From contig NZ_VFIA01000002.1 in assembly GCF_014282275.1 (NCBI RefSeq), positions 226,418 through 290,417 of the forward strand: 64,000 nt of DNA, read 5' to 3'. The DNA is from Spirosoma utsteinense. Its GTDB lineage: Bacteria; Bacteroidota; Bacteroidia; Cytophagales; Spirosomataceae. Each line of letters opens with the position of its first letter. Position 1 is the stretch's first letter. This document shows positions 20,219 to 28,817 of the stretch, piece after piece. Both the position numbers and the translations under genes were made by a program. The notes beneath the pieces were generated by a model, which was given only the letters and a program-made list of their open reading frames with translations, was not told the DNA's origin and searched no databases.

Positions 20219-20258
20219 TGCGCAACCGATTGTTCACTCATGAACAATCGGTTGCGCA
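20219..20258. promoter_or_regulatory. 40-bp palindrome, likely LacI-family operator
   Basis: TGCGCAACCGATTGTTCA at 20219-20236 and its exact complement at 20241-20258 flank a 4-nt centre. Each arm contains GCAACCGATTGT, itself an imperfect palindrome around CCG/CGG, the type of site bound by LacI/GalR dimers. It stands in the divergent spacer between the GHMP kinase and the LacI-type gene. Regulation of both genes, or autoregulation, is inferred. It could also act as a hairpin at RNA level. Confidence 0.6.
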
Positions 20259-20311
20259 ATTTTGAGTAATTTGCCATCCTGCGTTTTCCAGATATACTGG
20301 TTTACGAACTG

Positions 20312-21349
20312 ATGTTCTCTACTTGTATGCTCCATCCGGCTACCATGAAGTCCATTGCCCAACAACTGGGCGTTACCGTATCGACGGTTTCGCGGGCGTT
20401 ACAGGACCATCCCCGCATTGGCCTGCGTACGCGGGAACGGGTGCATGAGTTAGCCGAGCAATGGGGTTACGTGCCCAATTCGACCGCGATCAACCTGAAA
20501 CGGAAGCGTACGTTCAACATCGGCGTAGTACTGCCGTTCCTGACCGAACAGTTTTTTTCCATGGCTATTTCGGGCATCGAAGATGTGGCCATCGGCGAAG
20601 GCTACAGCGTACTGCTGATGCAGTCACGCAACGACTACGAACGGGAGCGGATAGCGATCAGCACCTTCATCAAACATGGCGTAGATGGCATCATTGTATC
20701 GCTGGCTTCAGAAACCCATAACAACGACCATTTTTCAACGGTGAACAATCACGGGTTGCCTATCGTCTTTTTCGATCGTGTTGCCCGTAACTTGCCCAAC
20801 AGCTGCGTCTATGCCGATTTGACCGAAGTAACCACAGAGGCCGTGGACTATCTGTTCAGGCGGGGAATAGACCGGATCGCTCTTCTCAACGGCCCCGGTA
20901 CGCTTCAGGCCACCGACGAACGGCTGACAGGCTACCTGACCGCGCTGGCCAGTCGGGGTGTCCCGGTAAATCAGGCGTACCTGAAAAATCTCGACCTGTC
21001 CAGAGACAATACCATTCGCGCCATGAACGAGTTGCTCGAACTGCCAGAGCCACCCAGGGCCGTTCTGGCTTTTCACGACTACATTGCGCTCGACGCTATG
21101 CAGGTTTGCCGGGAGCGGGGTTTAGTCATCAATCAGGATATTTTCTTCGTCAGCTATTCTAATCTCTCCTTCTGCGCCTACCTCGAACAGCCACCCATTG
21201 CCTCCATTGAACAGTTCCCTTATGAGATGGGGCGCAAAGCAGCCGAGTTTGTCATTGCAACGATCAGTGACCCAGCCGCGACCGAACGGCAGATCAATGT
21301 AATCCGGCCCGCACTGACGATTCGCCCGGAATGGCGCATTGACCAGTAG
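20312..21349 (+). CDS. LacI-family transcriptional regulator
   Basis: The 345-residue protein has an N-terminal LacI helix-turn-helix (MKSIAQQLGVTVSTVSRALQDHPRIGLRTRERV, from residue 12) with the hinge-region sequence LAEQWGYVPNSTAINL, followed by a periplasmic-binding-like effector domain (FNIGVVLPFLTEQFFSMAISGIEDVA..., IVFFDRVARNL, AVLAFHDYIALDAMQ, PIASIEQFPYEMGRKAAEFV). Likely ligand is a sugar. ATG codons at 20312, 20327 and 20345 are possible; the last would start right at the HTH. The divergent GHMP kinase and SusCD genes are likely targets. Confidence 0.93.
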   Translation: MFSTCMLHPATMKSIAQQLGVTVSTVSRALQDHPRIGLRTRERVHELAEQWGYVPNSTAINLKRKRTFNIGVVLPFLTEQFFSMAISGIEDVAIGEGYSVLLMQSRNDYERERIAISTFIKHGVDGIIVSLASETHNNDHFSTVNNHGLPIVFFDRVARNLPNSCVYADLTEVTTEAVDYLFRRGIDRIALLNGPGTLQATDERLTGYLTALASRGVPVNQAYLKNLDLSRDNTIRAMNELLELPEPPRAVLAFHDYIALDAMQVCRERGLVINQDIFFVSYSNLSFCAYLEQPPIASIEQFPYEMGRKAAEFVIATISDPAATERQINVIRPALTIRPEWRIDQ

Positions 21350-21451
21350 TAACTCAACCAGCCGGTACCAATCAAAAGATTTATTCATGTTTTACTTGCC
21401 AGACCGAAATCCTCCATTTACTTTGCATCACAAAGTACTTTAAATAGCTTT

Positions 21452-22150
21452 ATGCAACGCACACTTTCTCCCTTCGTTCAGGCTCTCGTTGAGCAGCCGG
21501 GTCGGGCCAAGCCCGGCAAAGGGCTTGTCGCGCTGGCCGTGTTAACCCTGGCCGGGTTGAGTCTGGTAACGGCGCGGGGGCTGCTGACAGGAAACTGGTG
21601 GTTCTTCATTATGTTGACCTGGAACCTGTTTCTGGCCTTCTTTCCGTTGGGGGTGGTGCTGGTCCTGCGGGACCTGCGCATGGCGGGATTTATGAACCGG
21701 TGGTTGATGGCGACCGGATTGATGGTATGGCTGGCGTTTTTGCCCAATGCTCCGTATATCATCACAGACCTGTTCCACATCCGAAACCTGGAGGCTCCCC
21801 TCTTATGGTTCGATACCATGACACTTTTCCTGTTTGCGCAGACAGGGCTGCTGGCCGGTTTATATTCCACAGTTATCGTCCACCGGATGCTGCGCCCATT
21901 GACGGGGGGATGGTTTGCCTGGGTGCTCATGCTGGCGAGTCAGTTGCTGGCGGGGTTTGGCATTTATCTTGGCCGATTTGGCCGGTGGAACAGCTGGAAC
22001 GTATTAACAAAACCTTTCGCCCTGATCGATGCTTTAACAAACGTATTGCAGGATCACTTAAGCCTGAAACTAACACTGGCTTATGGATTTGTACTGGCCG
22101 TGTTGTACGTGGCCTTTTACTGGTACGTCGATTATGATAAACGGGCGTAA
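21452..22150 (+). CDS. DUF1361 domain-containing membrane protein
   Basis: The 232-residue protein has about six to seven transmembrane helices (for example ALAVLTLAGLSLV near 30, FFIMLTWNLFLAFFPLGVVLVL near 53, WLMATGLMVWLAFLPNAPYIITDLFHI near 85). The polar motif LFLPNAPY-like (WLAFLPNAPYIITDLFHI) with LLWFDTMTLFLFAQTG is the mark of the DUF1361 family, whose function is not known. It overlaps the following diacylglycerol kinase gene by 17 bp and so is probably cotranscribed with it. Confidence 0.88.
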   Translation: MQRTLSPFVQALVEQPGRAKPGKGLVALAVLTLAGLSLVTARGLLTGNWWFFIMLTWNLFLAFFPLGVVLVLRDLRMAGFMNRWLMATGLMVWLAFLPNAPYIITDLFHIRNLEAPLLWFDTMTLFLFAQTGLLAGLYSTVIVHRMLRPLTGGWFAWVLMLASQLLAGFGIYLGRFGRWNSWNVLTKPFALIDALTNVLQDHLSLKLTLAYGFVLAVLYVAFYWYVDYDKRA

Positions 22151-22514
22151 AGTCTTGCGGAGCTTTCGGTTTGCCGGGCAGGGCATTATCGATCTGTTTC
22201 GCTACGAAAACAATGCAAAAGTTCATCTGCTTATCGCTGGCCTGGTCGTTGCTGCTGGATGCTGGCTGGACCTGAGCCGTGTCGAATGGGCCATTATTCT
22301 GACACAGATCGGATTGGTCTGGGCAGCAGAAGCACTAAACACAGCCATCGAAAAACTTTGCGACTTTGTATCGCCGGGCTTGCATCCACAAATAAAAGCG
22401 ATCAAAGACATGTCGTCCGGTGCGGTGCTCATTCTGGCCATCACGGCCGTTATTTCGGGGACCCTGGTGCTGGGCGGCAAAGCATTGACACTTTGGCCAC
22501 TGCCCGTTAAATGA
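22134..22514 (+). CDS. Diacylglycerol kinase family protein
   Basis: The product is about 126 residues from the ATG at 22134, with the small three-helix membrane kinase fold of DgkA/undecaprenol kinase. Key elements are SFRFAGQGI, RYENNAKVHL (conserved ExNxxxH) and the catalytic helix VWAAEALNTAIEKLCD. It phosphorylates diacylglycerol or undecaprenol to recycle lipid carriers in envelope synthesis. The frame is open further upstream, but that part overlaps DUF1361 and lacks conservation. It overlaps DUF1361 by 17 bp. Confidence 0.92.
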   Translation: MINGRKVLRSFRFAGQGIIDLFRYENNAKVHLLIAGLVVAAGCWLDLSRVEWAIILTQIGLVWAAEALNTAIEKLCDFVSPGLHPQIKAIKDMSSGAVLILAITAVISGTLVLGGKALTLWPLPVK

Positions 22515-22566
22515 CAACCCGCAACGTTCTCTCTATACGATTGTATTTCGACTACTACTTTATTCC

Positions 22567-23214
22567 ATGCACGAATCACGCGAACATTTACAAACGCTGA
22601 CGGAGATCCGCAGCCTGATGGAGCGCTCGGCCAAGTTCTTGTCGCTGAGTGGCCTGTCAGGCGTTTCTGCCGGGCTGATTGCGCTGGCGGGAGCAGCCGT
22701 TGTGTATGGCCGGCTACACACGGACTGGTTCCAGCCGCTGAGCTACGATCGGCTCGATTTGTATGACCTGTCAGATCATCAGCGCATTACCCAATTTCTG
22801 GTAACGGTAGCCTTGGTCGTGCTAATAGCGGCCCTGCTGGCTGGCACCTACTTTACCGTTCGTAAGGCCCGCCGGCAAAACCATACCGTCTGGAATGCCA
22901 GTTCCAAACGACTTGTCTGGGCAATGGCTGTGCCGCTGGCAACCGGGGGCGTGTTTTGCATTGCCATGCTCTACTACAACATGATCTGGCTGGCGTTTCC
23001 AGCCACGCTTATCTTTTACGGACTGGCGTTGCTCAACGGAAGTAAGTATACCCTCCGCGACGTCGAATCGCTGGGTTATTGTGAGATCGGGCTGGGCCTG
23101 CTATCTCTGTTCTGGCCGGGTTATAACCTGCTGGCCTGGGCCCTTGGCTTCGGCATTCTACACATCGTTTACGGCCTGGCGATGTATTACAAATATGAAC
23201 GAAATACGGCATGA
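22567..23214 (+). CDS. Hypothetical four-helix membrane protein
   Basis: The 215-residue protein has a soluble N-terminal stretch (HESREHLQTLTEIRSLMERSAKFLSLSG) and four or five predicted hydrophobic helices (ISAGLIALAGAAVVYG-like near 35-50, VTVALVVLIAALLAGTYF near 80, MAVPLATGGVFCIAMLYYNMIWLAFPATLIFYGLALL near 120-155, ALGFGILHIVYGLAMYY at the end). No catalytic motif is seen. Its TGA overlaps the ATG of a one-domain winged-helix regulator (ATGA), so the pair is translationally coupled; similar pairs are common in Bacteroidota. Function unknown. Confidence 0.8.
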   Translation: MHESREHLQTLTEIRSLMERSAKFLSLSGLSGVSAGLIALAGAAVVYGRLHTDWFQPLSYDRLDLYDLSDHQRITQFLVTVALVVLIAALLAGTYFTVRKARRQNHTVWNASSKRLVWAMAVPLATGGVFCIAMLYYNMIWLAFPATLIFYGLALLNGSKYTLRDVESLGYCEIGLGLLSLFWPGYNLLAWALGFGILHIVYGLAMYYKYERNTA

Positions 23215-23507
23215 AGGACCTGCTGGCTCAATTTAATAAAGCATTCGAGAGCAAAGCGCGTCTGAATATCATGTCGGTACTGATGGTTAACGACACCCAG
23301 AGTTTCAACGCGCTTAAAGAGCTTCTCGGCCTTACCGACGGTAACCTCGCTACCCATTTACGGGCGCTGGAAGAGTCGGGCTATGTGGCTGTGCAGAAAC
23401 AGTTCATCGGGCGCAAACCAAATACTACTTATTCAGCCACCGCAAACGGCCGACAAGCGTTTTCCGACCATCTGAACGCCCTGGAAGAGTTTATCCGGAA
23501 TTTGTAG
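23211..23507 (+). CDS. Winged-helix DNA-binding protein (HTH_34-like)
   Basis: This 98-residue protein is a single winged helix-turn-helix: FESKARLNIMSVLMVNDTQSFNALKELLGLTDGNLATHLRALEESGYVAVQKQFIGRKPNTTYSATANGRQAF. The recognition helix is at LTDGNLATHLRALEESG and the wing at RKPNTTYSAT. It resembles ArsR/MarR-like repressors lacking metal sites. The 4-bp overlap with the preceding membrane protein suggests that it controls that gene or acts through it. Confidence 0.88.
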   Translation: MKDLLAQFNKAFESKARLNIMSVLMVNDTQSFNALKELLGLTDGNLATHLRALEESGYVAVQKQFIGRKPNTTYSATANGRQAFSDHLNALEEFIRNL

Positions 23508-23642
23508 CGGTCGCTATCCGTTGACCAACGGCTTCCTGATGACTACCCGCCAGGCAGGTCCTGGTGAGCAACTGGAAGAAATGAGATAACCAGCGCATGG
23601 TACAGAACGTTATATGGTCCGACAAACGCCCGTTTTCGCTCC

Positions 23643-24854
23643 ATGCCCGACGCATCGCTATCCAAAGTACCCCAACTTCGTTCTACGGAGAAACACAGTG
23701 TCCGCCGAACTTCGTGGGCCGAGCTATTCAACGACCTGGTCTTTACCGTCATTGTGGCCCAGTTGGCACAGCGCCTGCTGACATCGCTGAGCGGATGGGC
23801 GCTGGCAGGCTTTTTTTTGCTCTATGTACCGGTATGGTGGTTATGGAACGGAGAAACACACTATTCCACCCGCTTCGATTCCGAACGGGACGTTGTCCAT
23901 CGGTCGCTGGGTAGCCTTCAGCTTCTGGGACTGATCGTGTTGGCCGCTACCATTCCCAAAGCGTTGGAGCAGAATCTACCGTCGATGATCTATGCATTGA
24001 CTTATTCAGCTGTGCGTATCATATTACTCATCGAGTATGGACGGGCGTGGGTATATGTTTCCGAAGCCAGGCCCTATATCCGTCACCTCTGTATCGGCTT
24101 TGGCCTTTCTATACTCGTCTGGATTGGGTCAGCCTTTGTACCGGTGCCCTATCGCTACGGCTTATGGATACTGGCCCTATGTATCGAACTAGGCACGCCG
24201 TTGACTTCATCGGGTGGGCGGCTCCACAACGCACTCCCGCCCGACGTGCGCCACCTTCCCGAACGGTACGGGTTGTTTACGCTCATTTTGCTCGGTCAAA
24301 CGGTCTCCAGTGCAGCGCAGGGACTGATCAAAAGTGGTTTCGAAACCAACACCGTACTGGCTACTATACTGGGGGGCTTTATTATTATTGGCCTCTGGTG
24401 GGCTTACTTCGACCGGCTCGATGACGATGCCGTTCGTCAGGTGAGCGCGGGCAAGAGCACGCGACCCTATACCATCTGGCTCTACCTGCACTTGCCGCTC
24501 ACCGTAGCACTGACTATGGCAGGAGTTGGCTTGACACTGGCTATTGAAGGAGTCGATGCACCCCGGCTGTCGGCACCGGTACAGTGGCTTATGACGGGCT
24601 CGGTAGCGGGGTATTTTCTGATCGAAGCGGGTATTAGCCTGACTAGCTTACTGTCGGGGCCACCGCACCCGAGTTTCGTCCGTGGCATAGCCGCCCGGTT
24701 TGGACTGGCGCTTGTGTTGATCATTATTCGCCTGACCACATCGCTGGATACCATAACCTTACTGGGCATTACGGCCGGACTAATCCTGGTTCTTATTTTG
24801 AGCGACCAGTTAGGACCCGAAGCCCCCGACAGCGCCGAACGTATCAAAATTTGA
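23643..24854 (+). CDS. Low temperature requirement protein A (LtrA) family
   Basis: The 403-residue protein is polytopic, with about ten or more hydrophobic helices, and carries LtrA-family motifs: RRTSWAELFNDLVFTVIVAQLAQRL (residues 21-45, F-D-L-V-F/E core), WWLWNGETHYSTRFDSERDV, then HLPERYGLFTLILLGQTVSSAAQG near 200-230 (conserved ERxGLFTIIxLGE-like block) and WWAYFDRLDDDAV. LtrA was named from a Listeria cold-growth mutant; its biochemical role is unknown. It stands alone. Confidence 0.9.
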   Translation: MPDASLSKVPQLRSTEKHSVRRTSWAELFNDLVFTVIVAQLAQRLLTSLSGWALAGFFLLYVPVWWLWNGETHYSTRFDSERDVVHRSLGSLQLLGLIVLAATIPKALEQNLPSMIYALTYSAVRIILLIEYGRAWVYVSEARPYIRHLCIGFGLSILVWIGSAFVPVPYRYGLWILALCIELGTPLTSSGGRLHNALPPDVRHLPERYGLFTLILLGQTVSSAAQGLIKSGFETNTVLATILGGFIIIGLWWAYFDRLDDDAVRQVSAGKSTRPYTIWLYLHLPLTVALTMAGVGLTLAIEGVDAPRLSAPVQWLMTGSVAGYFLIEAGISLTSLLSGPPHPSFVRGIAARFGLALVLIIIRLTTSLDTITLLGITAGLILVLILSDQLGPEAPDSAERIKI

Positions 24855-24931
24855 TTCGTGTGCCAGGCGGAACTATCGGCGTTGAAGCAAACGAATTCTT
24901 ATGCCAACAGTTCCGCTTTTCGTCCCCACGC

Positions 24932-25642
24932 CTACTGCGCTTTAAAATCTGAATCTTTCAGGCCTTTATTAATTTTCACATTGTCGACAGACATGGTCAT
25001 TGGACCTCGTGGCGACTGCTGAACAATGGTCATCGGGAATTTTATCCCATTTGTAGCCTTGTAATCCGAGTAAACAGACGTTGTTTTCATTTCGCCCCGT
25101 GGCGATTTGGCCGTCACCACGGATTGCACTTTCAGGCCGGTCGTCACATCGAAGTTATCAGTCCATACGCTGGAACCATCGGCGGTGGCATGGCTCAGTT
25201 TGTAGGTATCCTTGCCGTCCACTTTCTCGGGGCCAACGAGCGTAGATTTTACCCCATTCTCGGCATAATGCAGTTCAGGAAACAGCGTATTCATCAGCGT
25301 CATCTGCTGCGCGGCCGGACCATCGATCGTCTGGCTGCCCTGCATCCCTCCCATCAGCACCTTCTGCCCATCGCCGGTTTGCTTCATCACCTCCATCCCG
25401 TTCGCATTGATCAGCATCGAGAATTTGTTGGGCATTTTTTGCTTTCGGGTGATAATAATGGCACCCCGTTCGGTTTCGCTGGACATGTTTGTGGTCATAT
25501 CCGTAACGGCCATCAGGGCGTCTTTACCGCCGATAGCGGCCACGTATTTATCCAGAATCTCATCGACTGTGGGCGATGGCTGGGCGGTTGCCGAATGCCA
25601 GAGCATAGGCATAAACAACAGGAGGGCAAGAACTTTTCGCAT
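24932..25642 (-). CDS. LolA-like outer membrane lipoprotein-sorting family protein
   Basis: The 236-residue protein has a signal peptide (MRKVLALLLFMPMLWHSATAQ) and a LolA/LppX-like half-barrel: SPTVDEILDKYVAAIGGKDALMAVTDMT at the start, then antiparallel strand patterns and a YKLSHATADGSSVWTDNFDVTTGLKVQSV segment, ending SDYKATNGIKFPMTIVQQSPRGP. Such proteins bind lipids or zinc-peptidase partners in the periplasm; the true ligand is unknown. It is monocistronic and on the strand opposite to LtrA. Confidence 0.82.
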   Translation of the reverse strand: MRKVLALLLFMPMLWHSATAQPSPTVDEILDKYVAAIGGKDALMAVTDMTTNMSSETERGAIIITRKQKMPNKFSMLINANGMEVMKQTGDGQKVLMGGMQGSQTIDGPAAQQMTLMNTLFPELHYAENGVKSTLVGPEKVDGKDTYKLSHATADGSSVWTDNFDVTTGLKVQSVVTAKSPRGEMKTTSVYSDYKATNGIKFPMTIVQQSPRGPMTMSVDNVKINKGLKDSDFKAQ

Positions 25643-25716
25643 CGTTTATCCGGGTTTAGGGTGGTTGCCAAATGTAGCCGATGAATCATGAATCACCAAG
25701 CCCACTACGAAGCACA

Positions 25717-27015
25717 CTAATGGCCCGACAAAGCGAATTCGGCTAAATAAACCAGTGCGCCAGCCACATACCCGATAAGTGCCAGCCAGCTGATATTACG
25801 CAGATACCAGCCAAAGGCGAGCCGTTCCATACCCATCACGGCCACGCCCGCAGCCGATCCGATCAGCAGCATACTACCGCCTGTCCCGGCGCAGTAGGCC
25901 AGAAATTCCCACAGCTTGGCATCGGCAGGGTAAGTTTGTAGGTCATACATGCCCATGGTGGCGGCTACAATTGGCACATTGTCGACTACGGCCGATACGG
26001 CACCGATCAATAGTATGATAAGATCCAGATTACCAACCGAACGCGATAGTGACTCGGCCAGCGCCCGCAGAATACCCGTTGACTCCAGCGCGCCCACGGC
26101 CAGCAGAATGCCCAGAAAAAACAGAATACTCGGCGCATCGATCCGGCTCAGGGCATAGGCGGCCGTGTACTTCTGCCGTTCGGCTTCGTCCTTGTCGCTA
26201 TGCAGCACCTCCGATGCGACCCATATACAACCCAATACCAGCATCATACCCATATAAGGCGGCAAATGCGTGAAGGTCTTGAAGATGGGTACAAACACCA
26301 TCCCACCGAGGCCGATGGCCAGCATGATCCGGCGTTCGCGCCGGGCAGCCGGGGTTACGTAGGGTCGGCTGATGCCCTGCCGGGCACTGGATGTAGCCAC
26401 CTGGGTATCGGCCTTGTAGCGCATCGTCAGAATTACCAGCGGTACCAACAGAGCCACCAGGCTTGGCAGTATCAACTCACGAATAATATTTATGGTGGTT
26501 ACCTGACCGCCAATCCAGAGCATGGTCGTTGTTACGTCGCCGATGGGCGACCAGGCACCGCCTGCATTGGCAGATACGATGATCATACCCGCAATGACTC
26601 GCCGTTGCTCCGTATTCTTGACCAGCTTTCGCGCCACCGATACCATCACGATCGCCGTAGTCAGGTTATCCAGCAGCGCCGACAGGAAAAACGTAAGCAG
26701 GCAGATTACCCACAGCAGTACCCGGGTGTTGCGGCTGGAAATCCGGTCGGTAATCAGCGTAAATCCATCATGCGCGTCGATCAGTTCGACAACGGTCATA
26801 GCACCCAACAGGAAGAACAGGATTTCGGCAACGCCCGTCAGGTGCTCGCCCAACTGGTGGCTTACGGCCTCGGGGTCGGCACCAGAGAGCGCATAAACCG
26901 CCCAGCATACAATGCCTGTAATGAGGGAGGTAGCGGTCTTGTTGATTTTAATGGCATGCTCGAGCGTGATGAGCAGGTAACCGGCAACGAAGAGAATGAG
27001 TAATGAGGTGATCAT
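25717..27015 (-). CDS. nhaD: NhaD-type sodium:proton antiporter
   Basis: The product is about 432 residues with 11-13 transmembrane helices and belongs to the ArsB/NhaD ion transporter superfamily. Diagnostic stretches are AEILFFLLGAMTVVELIDAHDGF, ALLDNLTTAIVMVSVARKLV, SANAGGAWSPIGDVTTTMLWIGGQV, and SAVVDNVPIVAATMGMY. It exports Na+ or Li+ in exchange for H+, giving salt and alkaline tolerance. The ATG at 27015 is preferred to an upstream start at 27072 as it begins directly at the first membrane helix. A second antiporter gene lies about 500 bp away. Confidence 0.92.
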   Translation of the reverse strand: MITSLLILFVAGYLLITLEHAIKINKTATSLITGIVCWAVYALSGADPEAVSHQLGEHLTGVAEILFFLLGAMTVVELIDAHDGFTLITDRISSRNTRVLLWVICLLTFFLSALLDNLTTAIVMVSVARKLVKNTEQRRVIAGMIIVSANAGGAWSPIGDVTTTMLWIGGQVTTINIIRELILPSLVALLVPLVILTMRYKADTQVATSSARQGISRPYVTPAARRERRIMLAIGLGGMVFVPIFKTFTHLPPYMGMMLVLGCIWVASEVLHSDKDEAERQKYTAAYALSRIDAPSILFFLGILLAVGALESTGILRALAESLSRSVGNLDLIILLIGAVSAVVDNVPIVAATMGMYDLQTYPADAKLWEFLAYCAGTGGSMLLIGSAAGVAVMGMERLAFGWYLRNISWLALIGYVAGALVYLAEFALSGH

Positions 27016-27130
27016 AAAGTAGGAAACCGAAGTTGTCCGTTTTTTGTCATACAGGCAGCAGCCCCAGGGCAAAGAAACGATAAAAATAAAATAGCCCCAC
27101 CCGTTTCGACACCATCAACCGGTCAGACTC

Positions 27131-27481
27131 TTGGCGACAATCAATAAATTTATTATCCAGATTCCTTCCCTCGGCCCTGACGGTATGGCGCTGTTCCCGT
27201 TTATTCTGGTGCGGCAACCCAATCCCGGCCTTATCCTGATCAATCACGAACGGATTCACCTGCGGCAACAGGCCGAGCTGGGCATTTTACTATTCTACCT
27301 CTGGTATGGCATTGAATACGGCATCCGCTGGTTTCAATACCGCGATCATTATGCCGCCTACCGCCATATCAGTTTTGAGCGTGAAGCCTTCGCCAACGAC
27401 GATAATCTGACTTACCTCAAAACCCGGCGGTTCTGGGCGTTTTGGAAATATGTGAGGGGAAGGGAGTCGGAGAAGTCGTAA
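27131..27481 (+). CDS. Conserved small protein with HExxH motif
   Basis: The 116-residue protein (TTG start at 27131) has a short hydrophobic start, FPFILVRQPNPGLILINHERIHLRQQ, with HERIH fitting the zincin HExxH motif, then one membrane-like helix (LGILLFYLWYGIEYGIRW) and a closing segment FEREAFANDDNLTYLKTRRFWAFWKY. The FEREAFAND glutamate could be a third metal ligand. Proteins of this type are common in Bacteroidota but have no set function; it may be a minimal membrane metallopeptidase of the M48/M56 type. Convergent with the CPA antiporter and divergent from nhaD. Confidence 0.72.
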   Translation: MATINKFIIQIPSLGPDGMALFPFILVRQPNPGLILINHERIHLRQQAELGILLFYLWYGIEYGIRWFQYRDHYAAYRHISFEREAFANDDNLTYLKTRRFWAFWKYVRGRESEKS

Positions 27482-27528
27482 GGGGCTGACGCAAGTTTGT
27501 TGCTTTCGCGTCAGCCCCTTACGACTTC
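27472..27528. terminator. Bidirectional hairpin between convergent genes
   Basis: GAAGTCGTAAGGGGCTGACGC at 27472-27492 is the exact complement of 27508-27528, with a 15-nt loop. The TAA stop of the small HExxH protein is inside the left arm. Tandem TACGACTTC/TACGACCCT units follow the right arm to 27556. Confidence 0.78.
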
Positions 27529-27557
27529 TACGACTTCTACGACCCTTACGACCTCTA

Positions 27558-28730
27558 TCACATCTCCTGCCCGCCCCGGCGAACGCCCCCTACCATGACC
27601 AGTGATGACAATACCACGACCAATATGGGAATGCCATCACGAAAACCAAGCAGGCGCATATCCTGAGGGATATTGAGATACAGCAGAATAGTAATAAGCC
27701 CCCGCGGGGCAATCCAGAGCAGGGGGTTCGATCGTCCCTGAAACGTTACCTGAAGCGTCAGCCAACGCCAGGCAATGATCAGGGCAATGAATAAACCGCT
27801 GACGATGAGTGCATCGGTATCGATCAGGGCGCGGGGTACGGTCGAGTACCCCAGAATGAGAAAGAAAAATGTTCGGACGACGAAGCCACCCTCGGCCGTC
27901 AGATTTTTGAGCTGATCCAGCTCCTTCTCGAACAGGTCGTTTTTCAGGACCAGACTTAGCCGCCCCCGAACGAATAACTCCGTGTTGTTCAGGAACAGCC
28001 CGAAAATCAGGATCAATAATAACGATGACAGGTGGTTGAGTTCGGCAATGGCGTAAACCAGAAACAGAACCGAAATGATAGGCAGGAACTTGATACGGTG
28101 ATTGATTCGCCCAATCAGGTATAGCAACAGGAAGCAGCAAACCAGCGACACCAGCGCCATCGTCAGCGTGTCACGCGTGAATATCCAGACGGCGCTCCAG
28201 ATAGAATACTGACTGAGCAGCAGAAAGTTGAATGCCATAACGCCTACAATACCGGCAAAGGCCGACTCATAGACCACAAACTCCCGTTTCATCGACGACA
28301 GGTTGGCCACTCCCGGAATAGCCACCGCGCTACTAATGATCGAAAAAGGCAGAGCCGCAATCAGGCAGTGGTAAAAAGAGTCGTTCAGTAATAAGTACAG
28401 CGTTCCCGCAATAAGCAGCGTAGCCCCTACAATGGAAGACAGGGAGGCCAGTAACGTTCGACGCAGGAGGCTCAGCTTTTCGGTGTGTAATTCCAGATCG
28501 AGCCCATTCTCAAGAACAATAAGAATAAGCCCGAGGGTACCCAGGGTTGGCAGAATTGTATCTACATAAGGGACTTGCACACTGAAATAATCGGTTGCCT
28601 GCCGGGTAATCATCCCCAATAATAACAGCAACAGTACCGATGGCGTGTTGAAACGGCTGCTGAACAAATCGAATGCGTACGAAATCAGCACCGACAAACT
28701 CAACACAATGATCAAAATCGAGGAATCCAT
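27558..28730 (-). CDS. CPA-type cation:proton antiporter
   Basis: The 390-residue protein has 11-12 transmembrane helices in the Na_H_exchanger (CPA1/CPA2) fold: LFSSRFNTPSVLLLLLLGMITRQ at the start, GTLGLILIVLENGLDLEL (conserved L-F/E-G-L-D-L), then SFIISSAVAIPGVANLSSMKREFVVYESAFAG, an acidic helix, and PLLWIAPRGLITILLYLNIP near the end. There is no C-terminal TrkA or CBS domain. It exchanges Na+ or K+ for H+. It is the second antiporter gene of this segment after NhaD. Confidence 0.9.
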   Translation of the reverse strand: MDSSILIIVLSLSVLISYAFDLFSSRFNTPSVLLLLLLGMITRQATDYFSVQVPYVDTILPTLGTLGLILIVLENGLDLELHTEKLSLLRRTLLASLSSIVGATLLIAGTLYLLLNDSFYHCLIAALPFSIISSAVAIPGVANLSSMKREFVVYESAFAGIVGVMAFNFLLLSQYSIWSAVWIFTRDTLTMALVSLVCCFLLLYLIGRINHRIKFLPIISVLFLVYAIAELNHLSSLLLILIFGLFLNNTELFVRGRLSLVLKNDLFEKELDQLKNLTAEGGFVVRTFFFLILGYSTVPRALIDTDALIVSGLFIALIIAWRWLTLQVTFQGRSNPLLWIAPRGLITILLYLNIPQDMRLLGFRDGIPILVVVLSSLVMVGGVRRGGQEM

Positions 28731-28817
28731 GCGGCAAGTTAAGGAAAAGGGCAGGAAAGGAGGAAAAGCACAAAGTGGGACGGAAAAACTATTCCTTTCC
28801 TTCCTCTCTCCTTCTTT

